A stretch of 64,000 nt of DNA from Galdieria sulphuraria (taxonomy: Eukaryota; Rhodophyta; Bangiophyceae; Galdieriales; Galdieriaceae), in NCBI RefSeq assembly GCF_000341285.1, contig NW_005178429.1:62001-126000 (forward strand), in the 5' to 3' direction. Both the position numbers and the translations under genes were made by a program. The notes under the pieces were generated by a model. The model had not been told where the DNA came from and made no database searches. It was given only the letters and a program-made list of their open reading frames with translations. Below, piece by piece: positions 1 to 9,448 of the stretch. The stretch's first letter is position 1. Every line of letters starts with the position of its first letter.

Positions 1-27
1 AGAAAGCTTAACTAAGCTTCACTTTAG

Positions 28-474
28 AAACAAGGAGTGAAGGAGTTGCGAGATATTTTTGAAGTTTTAAAGGAGCAAATGAGCACTCTCAAAAACAACG
101 AAGAACAAAAGCAAATAGTAGATGAAGCAGCTGTGAGACAGGAACGAATGTTGGAAGTCTACGATCAACAAGTCAAGTCGCTTCTTCAAGTGATGCAACA
201 AGAGCGGAAGAAGTTGGACCAAGAGAAAACACATATAGAACAGCTTCGAAAGCAATATGAGGAAGACTTGAAACGAAGGGAGACTACTAGACCAAACACG
301 ATTCCAAAGCTATTGCTGTTTGCATCCGGAATAACTTTTGGTTTCTCTAGCCTTTACTATGTCTGGATAGCCCTTAGAACAGATCATAGCGATAACTTAC
401 AAAATGCTGTTTGGAATGCTTTGGCTACAGTTGTTGCTGTTCTTGTGTATGAAAACCAAACAAAGAGGAAATGA
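28..474 (+). CDS. Partial: 3' exon of a coiled-coil membrane protein
   Basis: The gene begins left of the window. An acceptor (ttcactttag) ends at 27, and the exon is open from 28 to a stop at 472-474 (about 148 residues). The first ~85 residues are rich in Gln, Glu, Lys and Arg with heptad-like spacing, which suggests a coiled coil. Two hydrophobic segments follow: one around PKLLLFASGITFGFSSLYY, the other around WNALATVVAVLVYE near the C-terminus. The protein is therefore probably anchored by its C-terminus in a membrane. I do not recognise the family. The next gene (PSF2, minus strand) ends 33 bp away, tail to tail. Confidence 0.6.
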   Translation, partial: KQGVKELRDIFEVLKEQMSTLKNNEEQKQIVDEAAVRQERMLEVYDQQVKSLLQVMQQERKKLDQEKTHIEQLRKQYEEDLKRRETTRPNTIPKLLLFASGITFGFSSLYYVWIALRTDHSDNLQNAVWNALATVVAVLVYENQTKRK

Positions 475-507
475 CAAACATCAGTAAAGAGTAAAATCGT
501 GCGGAAC

Positions 508-1254
508 TTATTGGTATTTTCGTAATGTACGTCTGTGCTCTGTTTCTTGTGGTGGAGCACTCTGACTTTGTTCTTCTCTGGTTCTCGACGTTTCCTGTAA
601 CTGTGAGATTGTCGTACACAAAGAACAGAATGGGACTAACCATCTCGCTTGAGCCATCAAAAGAAGCAAACGTACAAAGAATCTCTAAAAGAGGTCCTCG
701 CAAACTATTCAATTCCATCCAGGATATGTTATTAATCTTGATAAACGGTGTTCGCTCTCGAACGTTAAACAAACCCTTCCTAAGCTTATTGGTTCTCAAG
801 TCAAGAAGGTCTTCCAAGGCTTTTCTAATCTATTTGAATAAGCACTAGGTTGTTAGAGGTTTCAAACCGCTAAAAAGCCCTGAGCGCAAACCTTGAAAGG
901 TTGTTCTAGGTCGTCTGAAGCAACGTGAAGCAACTTGGACGCTATTTCCATGTAGTGCTGATGCAACTGTACCAAACCACTGTTAGGATTATTTCGCTCT
1001 TCCTCCACTTTTGCAAGTATCTTTTCCTCTGTAAGCCAACTCGGCGGCAATATGCGACACCGTTTGGCCTCCTTGAGACCTACAGCCAACCATAGAGGTA
1101 CGGTGACTGGTATTCCTACTTCAAATGGACCGAAATCTCCAGCTATAAGGTTAACTACTGGAAGCTTTATATTAGGAATAATTTCAATTAGTTCGTCGTC
1201 AGCAAAGAATTCTACCTGTTGACAAGTCAGGCGCTGCGTCTCTTTTAAACTCAT
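508..1254 (-). CDS. PSF2: DNA replication complex GINS protein PSF2
   Basis: Three exons on the minus strand: 1254-892, 829-641 and 594-508, with introns of 62 and 46 nt, give about 212 aa. Exon 1 carries the GINS A/B signature: FFADDELIEIIPNIKLP, GDFGPFEVGIPVTVPLW and CRILPPSW. Exon 2 continues IRKALEDLLDLRTNKLRKGL and a motif like the conserved NISWMELNSLR; without splicing this part would be lost. Exon 3 is a short hydrophilic tail ending RKYQ. GINS (PSF1/2/3, SLD5) joins CDC45 and MCM2-7 as the replicative helicase. The true ATG is at 1254, since the upstream in-frame codon is TTG. A perfect TTTGGCGCCAAA palindrome lies directly upstream of the ATG and suggests E2F control. Confidence 0.93.
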
Positions 1255-1255
1255 T

Positions 1256-1267
1256 TTTGGCGCCAAA
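1256..1267. promoter_or_regulatory. E2F-like palindrome at the PSF2 start
   Basis: The 12-mer TTTGGCGCCAAA is a perfect inverted repeat that matches the E2F/DP consensus (TTTSGCGC on both strands). It lies one base upstream of the PSF2 ATG, in the 5' leader or core promoter. GINS genes are classic G1/S E2F targets in plants and animals. That E2F binds here is an inference. Confidence 0.55.
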
Positions 1268-1618
1268 TTTCAGCGAGCTTTCATTTTTCCTCGTGAAAAG
1301 CAAATTCTGTTCAAGCGTCTTCTGTTTGGGAGGTCAGACTTTTGTTGTCCTAATTTCTATGTTCTCATCGAAGAGCTCAATAAAGTATGATTAAAATATT
1401 TTACTTTAAAGTTGATTGAACTATTCAAAGCGAAGATAATCGTTTACTTTCAACATTTGACTTGGGGAGTAAAGCTACATATCTTCATCAACTTTGATAA
1501 CAATTACTTCGCTCCACGTTTCCCACAGATGGTGCGTGAAGTGATAGCAGTAGGACTCATCTTAAATAACTATCTTTCTTCTCTAAAGTGTAATTATAAA
1601 AAGACAAACCTGTAAGTA
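1268..1618. other. Intergenic region, PSF2 promoter and SLX9 3' flank
   Basis: AT-rich stretch between the divergent PSF2 start and the SLX9 stop. A 67-codon plus-strand reading frame (1412-1615) lacks a recognisable motif and I do not call it a gene. I see no tRNA or snRNA structure. Confidence 0.4.
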
Positions 1619-2239
1619 TTATCTAAACGTTGCTGAAGTACGAAGTACACTTGACAAGTGCTCGGAAAGGGCCTACAAAATTCTTTAACAATTATTCGAC
1701 GTTGCGATTCAAACAATACTCACTTGAAATGGGTTCTTCTGGAACAGCGGGTGTCCAACTACCTCCTTTAGCTGCTCACTCTCTCGGAAAATCAAGCTCC
1801 GCTTCTTCCTTTCTGTCAGTTTGTTAGAAACTTCGTGAGGCAACCTGACCATCGAGGATGCATCATCTTGTCCGTTTTCTATTTCCAACAAAGACTCTCG
1901 AAGATCTGAAACAACGTCAAGGAAGCTGGTTTTTATGGACTTTTTCCAGGGTCGTATCTTATGCTCTATTTTCTCTTCCTGCCTTTTCAACAAGTTTTCA
2001 ACAACAAGGTTAAGCCTTTTCAACACTTTTTCATGTCTCTGCCTTCTCTTTCTCCTCTCTTTCGAGCGACCTATGCTGCTTTGATAACGTTCAAGTTTCT
2101 TAACCTCTTGTTGTTGTCTCTCCAAAATGGGATTAAGAGTGGACGACTGAATTCCTCTATCTGAAACTTTCTTCTGCAGACTCTTGGTCTTCTCTATGCT
2201 ACTTTCTAGCCGTCTTGTGTGTTTTACTGATTTCGTCAT
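1619..2239 (-). CDS. Ribosome biogenesis protein SLX9 / FAM207A-like
   Basis: Two exons: 2239-1724 and 1672-1619, with a 51-nt intron, give about 189 aa. The protein is highly basic and helical. Its diagnostic part spans the splice: HPLFQKNPFQ in exon 1 joins ALSEHLSSVLRTS in exon 2. This matches the C-terminal SLX9 signature (xFxxNPFxxIxxHL...L). SLX9 family proteins associate with pre-40S particles and U3 snoRNP in the nucleolus. The ATG at 2239 is chosen because the upstream in-frame start is only TTG. The divergent CYTH gene starts 44 bp away, so the two share one very short promoter. The assignment rests mainly on the C-terminal motif. Confidence 0.7.
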
Positions 2240-2283
2240 TTCAGTATTACGTCGACAACTCCCCAAAAATTACTTTATTCCCA

Positions 2284-2976
2284 ATGCTCAGGAGATCTCA
2301 TTATTTATTTGTATCAGTAAGTTGGTGGCTTAATAATACTTCATTGAAGCATCTTTGTAAGACCCGTTATTTCGCACACAGAAAAAGGCTGTTTTCAACA
2401 AGATCAAGCAACTTGAAGTTTTCCACTATTGCTTCGTTTGGCATGGACCTAACACACGACAAGGGACAAAAGTCCAACGTGGAAATAGAACGAAAGTTTT
2501 TAGTATTGTCAACGGAATATCGGGACAAGTCTGTGAGAAAGTATACCATCCGACAAGGATACGTTTTCGCGTCAAAGGACAAAAGTGTTCGCGTGCGACT
2601 CACTGATGAAGAAGCATATTTGACGATAAAAGGTGAGACTCTTGGTCCCAAACGTAAAGAATTTGAATATTCCATCCCAACAACTGATGCAGAACAACTG
2701 TTGAATTCCCTCTGTTTGAAACCACTAATTGAGAAAACTCGTTATCTTGTGGAAGACAAAGGTTTTATTTGGGAAGTGGACGAGTTTCTTGGTGATAATA
2801 TTGGGTTGGTGGTGGCAGAAGTTGAACTGAACGATGAGCAGGTACACCTTGAACTTCCTGATTGGGTTGGAAAGGAAGTAACAGAAGATACTCGATTTTA
2901 CAACTCAGTTTTGTTTCAAAGTCCTTTTTGTTTTTGGCCTTTGGAAGAGCGACAGAAGATACTGAGGACCAAATAG
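2284..2976 (+). CDS. CYTH-domain triphosphate tunnel metalloenzyme
   Basis: Single exon, 230 aa from the ATG at 2284; the in-frame codons upstream are not ATG. About 55-60 N-terminal residues are basic and Ser-rich (MLRRSH..., RKRLFSTRS), as in a mitochondrial or plastid presequence. The catalytic domain starts at the hallmark EIERKFLV (ExExK). It continues through RQGY, RVRLTDEEAYLTIKG, KRKEFEY, KTRY and WEVDEF, which supply the acidic and basic tunnel residues binding metal and triphosphate. CYTH enzymes are adenylate cyclases, thiamine triphosphatases or inorganic tripolyphosphatases. Plant and bacterial single-domain members are usually tripolyphosphatases, so that is the likeliest activity. 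Confidence 0.88.
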   Translation: MLRRSHYLFVSVSWWLNNTSLKHLCKTRYFAHRKRLFSTRSSNLKFSTIASFGMDLTHDKGQKSNVEIERKFLVLSTEYRDKSVRKYTIRQGYVFASKDKSVRVRLTDEEAYLTIKGETLGPKRKEFEYSIPTTDAEQLLNSLCLKPLIEKTRYLVEDKGFIWEVDEFLGDNIGLVVAEVELNDEQVHLELPDWVGKEVTEDTRFYNSVLFQSPFCFWPLEERQKILRTK

Positions 2977-3082
2977 AACAACTCGTTTCTGGAAATGCTT
3001 TATTTAAAAAATTTCTTGACTTTGTAAGACAAAAATTTTACAAGTAATACTATTTTACACTTTTATGAACAGAGTAGTGACA

Positions 3083-4310
3083 CTATGTTTCTGAACTCCT
3101 AAAATCTTGTTGCATTTCGGAAGCTGGATTGCGTCCTGGTTTCCTTCCAATAATTCGCGCTGGCACTCCCTACAAAGCAATCAACCATTTTAAAAAAGGT
3201 TAATAATAAACTTACCACAACTGTTGCAAAGCTAGGTACATCATTCAAAACTAGAGAACAACTACATACATTAATCAATATATTTGTTCCTAGTTGCTTT
3301 TGAAATTACTTACGCGCCGATTTGTGAATGTTCTCCAATTTCTATTCTGCCAAGAATGGTTGCTCCAGCACCAAGTAAAACACCGTTATGAATGATAGGA
3401 TGACGGTCTCCATACTTCTTACCCGAACCACCCAAAGTAACGTGATGAAGCATGGATACATCATCTTCTACTATCGCAGTTTCCCCAATAACAATTCCTT
3501 CACAACCTGTTAGGATTATAACTGCAATACAAAGTTGAATTACCTGTTCCATGATCAACAAAAACGCCATGCCCGATCTTCGCCCCAGGATGAATGTCGA
3601 TATGTAGCTCTTTTGTTATTTGTGAGTGAAGAAAGTATGCCATGGCCTTTCTCTCGTGACTCCACAACCAATGACTGACTCGATACGCTTGAAGTGCATG
3701 ATATCCCTTTTTTGCCAGTGTTTGCTACAAATTTTGATCATAAAAATAAGGAAAATTACCTTGAAATATAAAAATGCTTCTAATAGAAAAGTACAAGCTG
3801 GGTCTCTTTCCTTCACGGCTATCAAATCTCTTCTACAGGCGAGGCGAAAATCCTTCGACTCTTCAAGAGCATCACGAAACAACTCCATAAGCAGAGTACT
3901 GGAAATGGTAGGACTCGCTAGTTTGTTTGCCAAGTGAAAAGATAAAGCAGCTTCCAAGCTCTTATGATTTAAAATTGTCGAAAATAGGAAAGAAGCCAAG
4001 AGAGGTTCGTTATAAGCATGCTGTTGTGCCTCTTCCTTTACAATAAAACAAAGACTTGAAGTTGGACACAAAACAGCCCAAGTTAACTACTCACCCTCAA
4101 AATGAGCCAAACCCAATCTCGTTCATCTTCCGACTCATCACAGCAATTCTCGACAGCTTCTCTAAGACGGTCTAACATATCCACCGAAGACAAGTTAGCA
4201 ACGTCCTTTGCCTCGGTTTCTTTTGTTCTTGTCTTTGTCTCCGAGTTCTGTGAGTCTTTCTCAACTTGAGTTTGCTCCTCGGCATAGTTGGTTTTTCCAT
4301 TGCAAGTCAT
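3083..4310 (-). CDS. Serine O-acetyltransferase
   Basis: Six exons: 4310-4095, 4035-3760, 3724-3544, 3506-3314, 3261-3216 and 3169-3083, giving about 332 aa. The introns are 59, 35, 37, 52 and 46 nt. The spliced product shows the plant/bacterial CysE pattern: GYHALQAYRVSHWLW, then HIDIHPGAKIGHGVFVDHG (catalytic Asp and His), GETAIVEDDVSMLHHVTLGG, and a left-handed beta-helix. It ends VGVPARIIG plus a short C-terminal tail that normally binds cysteine synthase. It makes O-acetylserine from serine and acetyl-CoA, the first committed step of cysteine synthesis. The N-terminal ~45 residues are acidic and do not look like a typical transit peptide, so the enzyme may be cytosolic. Confidence 0.95.
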
Positions 4311-4774
4311 AGTTAACTTTCACAAGATTGGAATCCAACACTGATTAATTGGACAACCGGCCGTCAGTCAGTCAATGAGGAAGCTCCAAATGAAGTCTAT
4401 TCAGTTCTATCATAAGTAAGTAGAAAGACATGTTTTGTTCGTTGATATTCAAAGGAGTTGTTGATATAAATTCAAGTTATCAAAAGAGAAACATCTGTCT
4501 CCCTATCCATTTATCGGAGTTGTAACTTAAAGTTATTTCAAAATCTATTTTTACTTGTAGAAAGTTTATTATCGAAGAAAGTGCCAACTGCTTTTTAACT
4601 GAAAACAATTTGTCAAGAAACATATTATCTATTCATAGGCAACCGGATTTATTCCCAGTAATTTTCATATAAATCGTAAATCATTTGGGCTACTTAGCCC
4701 TAAATGTCGATTGATTAATTGTCTTTCAAGAAATCAAAGGAAGGGTGCGACCCGCCCTATCTATCTACTTTTGC
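4311..4774. other. Divergent intergenic region
   Basis: AT-rich space between the start codons of serine acetyltransferase (minus) and the Lys-rich protein (plus). It must hold both promoters. I see no conserved element or RNA gene. Confidence 0.4.
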
Positions 4775-5269
4775 ATGGAAGCTCAAGTCTGCAAGAAGGA
4801 GGTGCCTGTCTTGAAAGAAGAAATTGATGATATACCTTTATCAGAACTATGGAAAAGAATGCACAAGTCTGAACCCGAATTGGCTAATGGGAAGAAAGAA
4901 CACAAGAAAAAGGAAGTGAAGAAAGTTGCACCGTCAAAGATAAAGAGGACACTTACAAAGGTTTGTGGAAACTCGACTTCCTCCAAGAAAAAAAAAGTGG
5001 CAGATGAAAATGAAGAAAAACTTGCCAACAAGAAATTTTCCAAACCTGGTCAACGAAGAGAACCGCCTCCCAAAGGAGATCCTCTTCGATTGTTCTATGA
5101 GAGTATGTATGAGGAAAAGAAACGAAAGAACAAGGAAGCAACTCTAGCAGAGACGTGGCTTCTTATTCACGGACTGTTAGATGAAGAACAAGCGAAAGTA
5201 GTTTTTGAAAAACAACGAAAAGCAAAGGTGAATCAGAACACGACTACGAAACAAAAAAGCAGAAAATAG
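4775..5269 (+). CDS. Lysine-rich hypothetical protein
   Basis: Single exon, 164 aa from the ATG at 4775. An acidic start (KEEIDDIPLSELWKRMHK) is followed by a strongly basic middle with several KKK/KRK clusters, consistent with nuclear or nucleolar localisation. A more hydrophobic helical block follows (PLRLFYESMYEEKKRKNK, AETWLLIHGLLDEEQA), which is the only part that looks folded. I do not recognise the family. It converges on the helicase gene, whose stop lies 60 bp away. Confidence 0.6.
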   Translation: MEAQVCKKEVPVLKEEIDDIPLSELWKRMHKSEPELANGKKEHKKKEVKKVAPSKIKRTLTKVCGNSTSSKKKKVADENEEKLANKKFSKPGQRREPPPKGDPLRLFYESMYEEKKRKNKEATLAETWLLIHGLLDEEQAKVVFEKQRKAKVNQNTTTKQKSRK

Positions 5270-5329
5270 CAAGTTCTTTAGAAAAAATTGCGTATTTTAT
5301 GTATGAGCAACAGCACAATCGATACTGCT

Positions 5330-7787
5330 TTATCGTTGTCGTTGTTTCTTTCTTTTCCTTTGAGGTGCAGGTGGTTCAGTTATTTTTCGTGTTGGACTTT
5401 GTCGTTCTTGCTTTGAAGGAACGCTTTGGACGGCGTCTACTCGTTTCCTAGTAGTAAGACTATCCGGAATTTCGGTCAGAAATCTGGACGCTATGAGATG
5501 TTTGCCTTCCTCTTCTTCTTCTAAATAGGACAGAAAGAGAGCTCTTCTTGCTCTAGACATGGCAACATACGCTATTCTCCTTCAAAATGATGAATGTTTT
5601 GCTTTTACCAAATAAAGCACCAACCAACCTTTCTTCCTCATAGTGAACTTCCACGTCTCTTTCCGTTAATGTAGTTTGTAATCTTGGACGCAGAGGAAAA
5701 TGATCTTCGTTCAGTCTCACAACATGAACATAATCCCATTCTTTTCCCTTTCCAATATTCAACCGCTGTTCATCAACAAAAACAACAAAAACCGACCTTT
5801 GCCTGATGAACCGTACAGCATTGAACACAATTGTTCTTTTGCAGCTTCATTTCATATTCACATTGGACTTCTTCCAATGAATCAACAAATAGCTTCAATC
5901 GTGTATATACATTATCTACCTTTCCTGGAAACACAGAATTGTTAGAGAACAAATTGTGGTTTCGATTCTTTGATAGAGCAAGTAGTGCCTTCTTCACAGA
6001 GTCATTTTGAATTTCCTCAGAATGTTGTTGTGTTGACCACTCCATCCGTTGTTCTAATGACATTTCAGCTTTCTGAAATATCTGTTTGGACACAAACAAG
6101 TCCCTGTCTCCTATTCTTCTTCGTACATCTGAAGGGAGAAGATCAATAATTTCTTCACTTAGAATGGACAGTCGAGTTTTCTTTAAAAACTTTCCGGTAA
6201 TCGTATCCACGAGAGACAGAACTTGATTGATTTCTTCAGAATACTCTTCAACCAACATTAACTTCGATTTCTCCTGTAACTGAAGACTGCGTGAACCTTT
6301 TAAACTGCTCTTACAAGCATCTCTTAATTCTTGTAACAGACCATGAGATTCCCAACTAGAATTCTTCCACTGAGAAAGAAGATGTTGAGGAACATTTGGG
6401 AAATAAATAGCTGTAATGAGTAGCAACGCCACGTCATCTTTGATATTTAACATGAGTTTACAAAAACTCTTCACAATTAGAATACAAAGGTCCTGTCCAT
6501 TTCTTGGAAGTATTTCAAAGTCATCACCAGAAGATTGAGATGCTTCTGAAACGAGTCTACAAGGGATTTCACGATTTTTGAGATACGAAAATATTTCAAA
6601 AGCAAGAGAACGGGTCCTCACGAGGATAGCAATGTTGTTGTTTGCAACTCCGTTGGAAGTTAAATTCAAAATATTATTAGACAATGTTTCCAATTCACAT
6701 TTTTCATTTCTACAGATCCAAACTTGTATCTGACCTTCCTTTGCTGAGTCATTTATGACTGTTTTCGGAGTACGATATTTGTTTCTAAGAATTAAGTTAC
6801 TCGTACACAAGACAATCTGTTTGTCACTTCGAAAATTAACACTAAGGCTAAGAATTGAACAATTCTCTTCCTTTTCACTTTTACTAAATATCGGAGTAAG
6901 TGGTCCTCCTTCTGCTCCTTGAAAACCATATATGCTTTGATCATCATCACCAATCAAAGTTACCTGAAATACTCGAACAAATATAAGCTAGACAACAAAA
7001 AGAGACTTACATGTGAATCATCTCGTAAGATAGAGCGAAGAAATGTCTTATTCAAAATAGAGCAGTCTTGGTACTCATCAACTATTGCATATGGATAGCG
7101 TCTCCGAATCTTTGACAAAGATGAGTCATTGTCTCTGCCAATTTCTAACACTTGTATTGCACAGAGCAATAAATCAGAAAAATCAAGTCCGTTACAATGA
7201 TGTAGATACTTGTTATACTTTTCAAAAATAGCTCCAAGTTTACCATTTGTTGGTGTAGTCAGTGTGGCTTTATGTTTTTGTATTTGAAACAGAATATTCG
7301 AAACTTCTTTGTTGGAGAACACTTTGGGAGCTTTCCAATCCATTTGTTGAACACTATTTTCGTCTAAAGCTACTTCTGATAAAATTTTTTCCAACAATTT
7401 GCGTTGTTCAGCATTAGAAAATATAGTAAAGTTTCGAGAAACTCCAAACTTTTCCTTGAGTACGGTTTCTCCCATACTCCTCACAACACTCAAAGCTAAG
7501 GAATGAAAAGTCCAAACTCTCAAGTTTTCTACTAATTGGATTCCCAGCATATTCTTCAGTCTTTCTCTTACTTCAGCACAAGCACTTCTAGTGAAAGTAA
7601 TCAAGAGAATATCTTTAGGAGGTATATGCAACTGATCTATCCAAAAAACTACGCGGTATACTAATACTAAAGTTTTACCACTTCCGGGACAAGATGAAAT
7701 AATAAGCGTGTCTCTTGGTTCCCATTCTATAGCCTTTTTTTGTTCTTCTGTCAACTTTAGTTGGCTTTTCATTTTATATTCATTCAT
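5330..7787 (-). CDS. SRS2/UvrD-family 3'-5' DNA helicase
   Basis: Four exons: 7787-7011, 6963-5797, 5747-5629 and 5579-5330, with introns of 47, 49 and 49 nt, give about 770 aa. All superfamily 1A motifs are present. They are the Q-motif (LTEEQKKAIEW), Walker A (SSCPGSGKT), Ia (LLITFTRSACAEV), Walker B (IVDEYQD) and III (GDDDQSIYGFQGAEGG). Motif IV (NFRS) is also there. Motif V (VHQAKGKEWDYV) is restored only by splicing exons 2 and 3, and motif VI (YVAMSRARRAL) only by splicing exons 3 and 4. The C-terminus is a basic, Pro-rich tail. This family removes Rad51 from DNA and limits recombination (Srs2, PcrA/UvrD). The start is 58 bp from the divergent UBA3 start. Confidence 0.93.
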
Positions 7788-7845
7788 TCAAAAGGAAACC
7801 ATAAAATGCACTCGAGTCCCATTTCTCATTTGAAAAAGTCGAGTT

Positions 7846-9162
7846 ATGTCTCAAGGAAAGGATGAAGGGAAACTCGAAGACTTGTACCTAATTACCCTTA
7901 GGAATGGACCCTTTGCTCACGAGAGCTTTTCACCTAGCGAGGACTTGCTCAACTTTTTATGGAACGAATGCAAGGTATTGGTAGTAGGTGCTGGAGGTTT
8001 GGGTTGTGAACTTCTCAAAGACTTGGCGTTGAGTGGTTTTAGAAATATAGAAGTGATAGATCTGGACGTGGTTGATGTAACCAATTTGAATAGGCAATTT
8101 TTGTTTCGTCAACAAGACGTTGGAAAACCAAAGGCTGAAGTTGCTGCAGCTTTTATCGCAAAGCGTATCAGTGGCATCAATATAAAAGGCCACCATGCGA
8201 ATATATATGATCAACCTAGAGAATTTTACAAACAGTTCAATCTTGTAGTTGCAGGACTGGACTCTATAGATGCTCGTCGTTGGCTCAACGAAACTTTAAT
8301 CGATCTCGTAGAGACCAACGATGATGGCACTATTGATGTTTCAACTGTCATACCACTCATTGATGGGGGAACAGAGGGCTTTAGAGGACAAGCGAGAGTA
8401 ATCATTCCTAAAATGTCTGCTTGTTTTGAATGCAATCTGGATCTATTTCCACCACAAATTAGTTATCCTTTATGTACGATAGCTAATACGCCTCGTCTTC
8501 CTGAACATTGTATTGAATATGCGAGTGTTATTTTGTGGCCTCAACAACAACCTTTCGGAGCTGGTACTAAAGTTGATGGAGATAATCCGGAACATGTGAA
8601 ATGGATATTTGAGCGTGCTCAAGAAAGAGCCAATCAGTTTCATATTCAGGGTGTTACATATCGTTTATCACAAGGAGTAATCAAACATATTATTCCAGCA
8701 GTTGCTTCAACCAACGCAATAGTTGCAGCTTCCTGTGCAAATGAAGCATTCAAATTGGCCACTTATATTGCAAACCCTTTGAATAACTATATGTTGTACA
8801 ATGGAGAATCCGGAGTGTATACTTATGCTTTTGAAACTGAAAGAAGAGAAGAATGTCCTGCTTGTGGACGTGCTCAACCCAAAAAAATTTGTGTTTCTCC
8901 CAAGTGGACATTGGCTGACTTGATTGAAGTGTTACGAGAAGATACTGAACTGCGAGTCAAGTCACCAAGTCTTACTGTATCCTCTAGAGCTCTCTATTAT
9001 TCATCTCCTGCTTCCTTGGAACAAGCAACTAAAGAAAATCTTCCTCAATCACTGGACTGCCTTTTGGAAGAAGGATGTGAGATTTTTCTAACCGATCCTG
9101 CACTTCCTTTAGGTAGAAAGTTGCAAATTTTTTTTCATAAATGTAGCAAAAAGAACAAATAA
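7846..9162 (+). CDS. UBA3: NEDD8-activating enzyme E1 catalytic subunit UBA3
   Basis: Intronless, 438 aa. The adenylation domain has the ATP loop VVGAGGLGCELLKDLALSG and the LDVVDVTNLNRQFLFRQQDVG motif. The catalytic cysteine lies in PLCTIANTPRLPEHCIEY, nearly identical to animal UBA3. Zinc-binding CxxC pairs are visible (ECNLDL, CPACGR). The C-terminal ~80 residues correspond to the ubiquitin-fold domain that recruits the E2 UBC12. Together with APPBP1/AXR1 it charges NEDD8 for cullin neddylation. Confidence 0.96.
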   Translation: MSQGKDEGKLEDLYLITLRNGPFAHESFSPSEDLLNFLWNECKVLVVGAGGLGCELLKDLALSGFRNIEVIDLDVVDVTNLNRQFLFRQQDVGKPKAEVAAAFIAKRISGINIKGHHANIYDQPREFYKQFNLVVAGLDSIDARRWLNETLIDLVETNDDGTIDVSTVIPLIDGGTEGFRGQARVIIPKMSACFECNLDLFPPQISYPLCTIANTPRLPEHCIEYASVILWPQQQPFGAGTKVDGDNPEHVKWIFERAQERANQFHIQGVTYRLSQGVIKHIIPAVASTNAIVAASCANEAFKLATYIANPLNNYMLYNGESGVYTYAFETERREECPACGRAQPKKICVSPKWTLADLIEVLREDTELRVKSPSLTVSSRALYYSSPASLEQATKENLPQSLDCLLEEGCEIFLTDPALPLGRKLQIFFHKCSKKNK

Positions 9163-9448
9163 GTTGATATTCTTATTCTTGTTTATTCAAGCGTCATTCT
9201 CACTTATGCTTAGTACATGTGGTTGAGTGATCACACGGAAAGCAGCATATGAGGATAACTGTTGCAATATAGTTCTTTTCGTATACAGAATGAGACCTCC
9301 AATATCTAGAAACTTTACGTGGCTTTATCCAATAATAACGCTAAGAAAATATCCACAAGTATCTTTCTATCAACAGACCAAGTAAAATAGATACAAGCAA
9401 CCGTTCTTCTCCCAATCAATTACTAATACATACATACATACAGGAACT

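Noticed and set aside
525-848. 107-codon plus-strand reading frame
   Set aside because: It lies antisense to PSF2 exons 2 and 3 and its two introns. The minus-strand frames match the GINS family.
1611-1620. ATACTTACAG on the minus strand, like the 5' end of U1 snRNA
   Set aside because: U1 needs ATACTTACCTG followed by conserved stem-loops and an Sm site, none of which follow. The sequence is simply downstream of the SLX9 stop.
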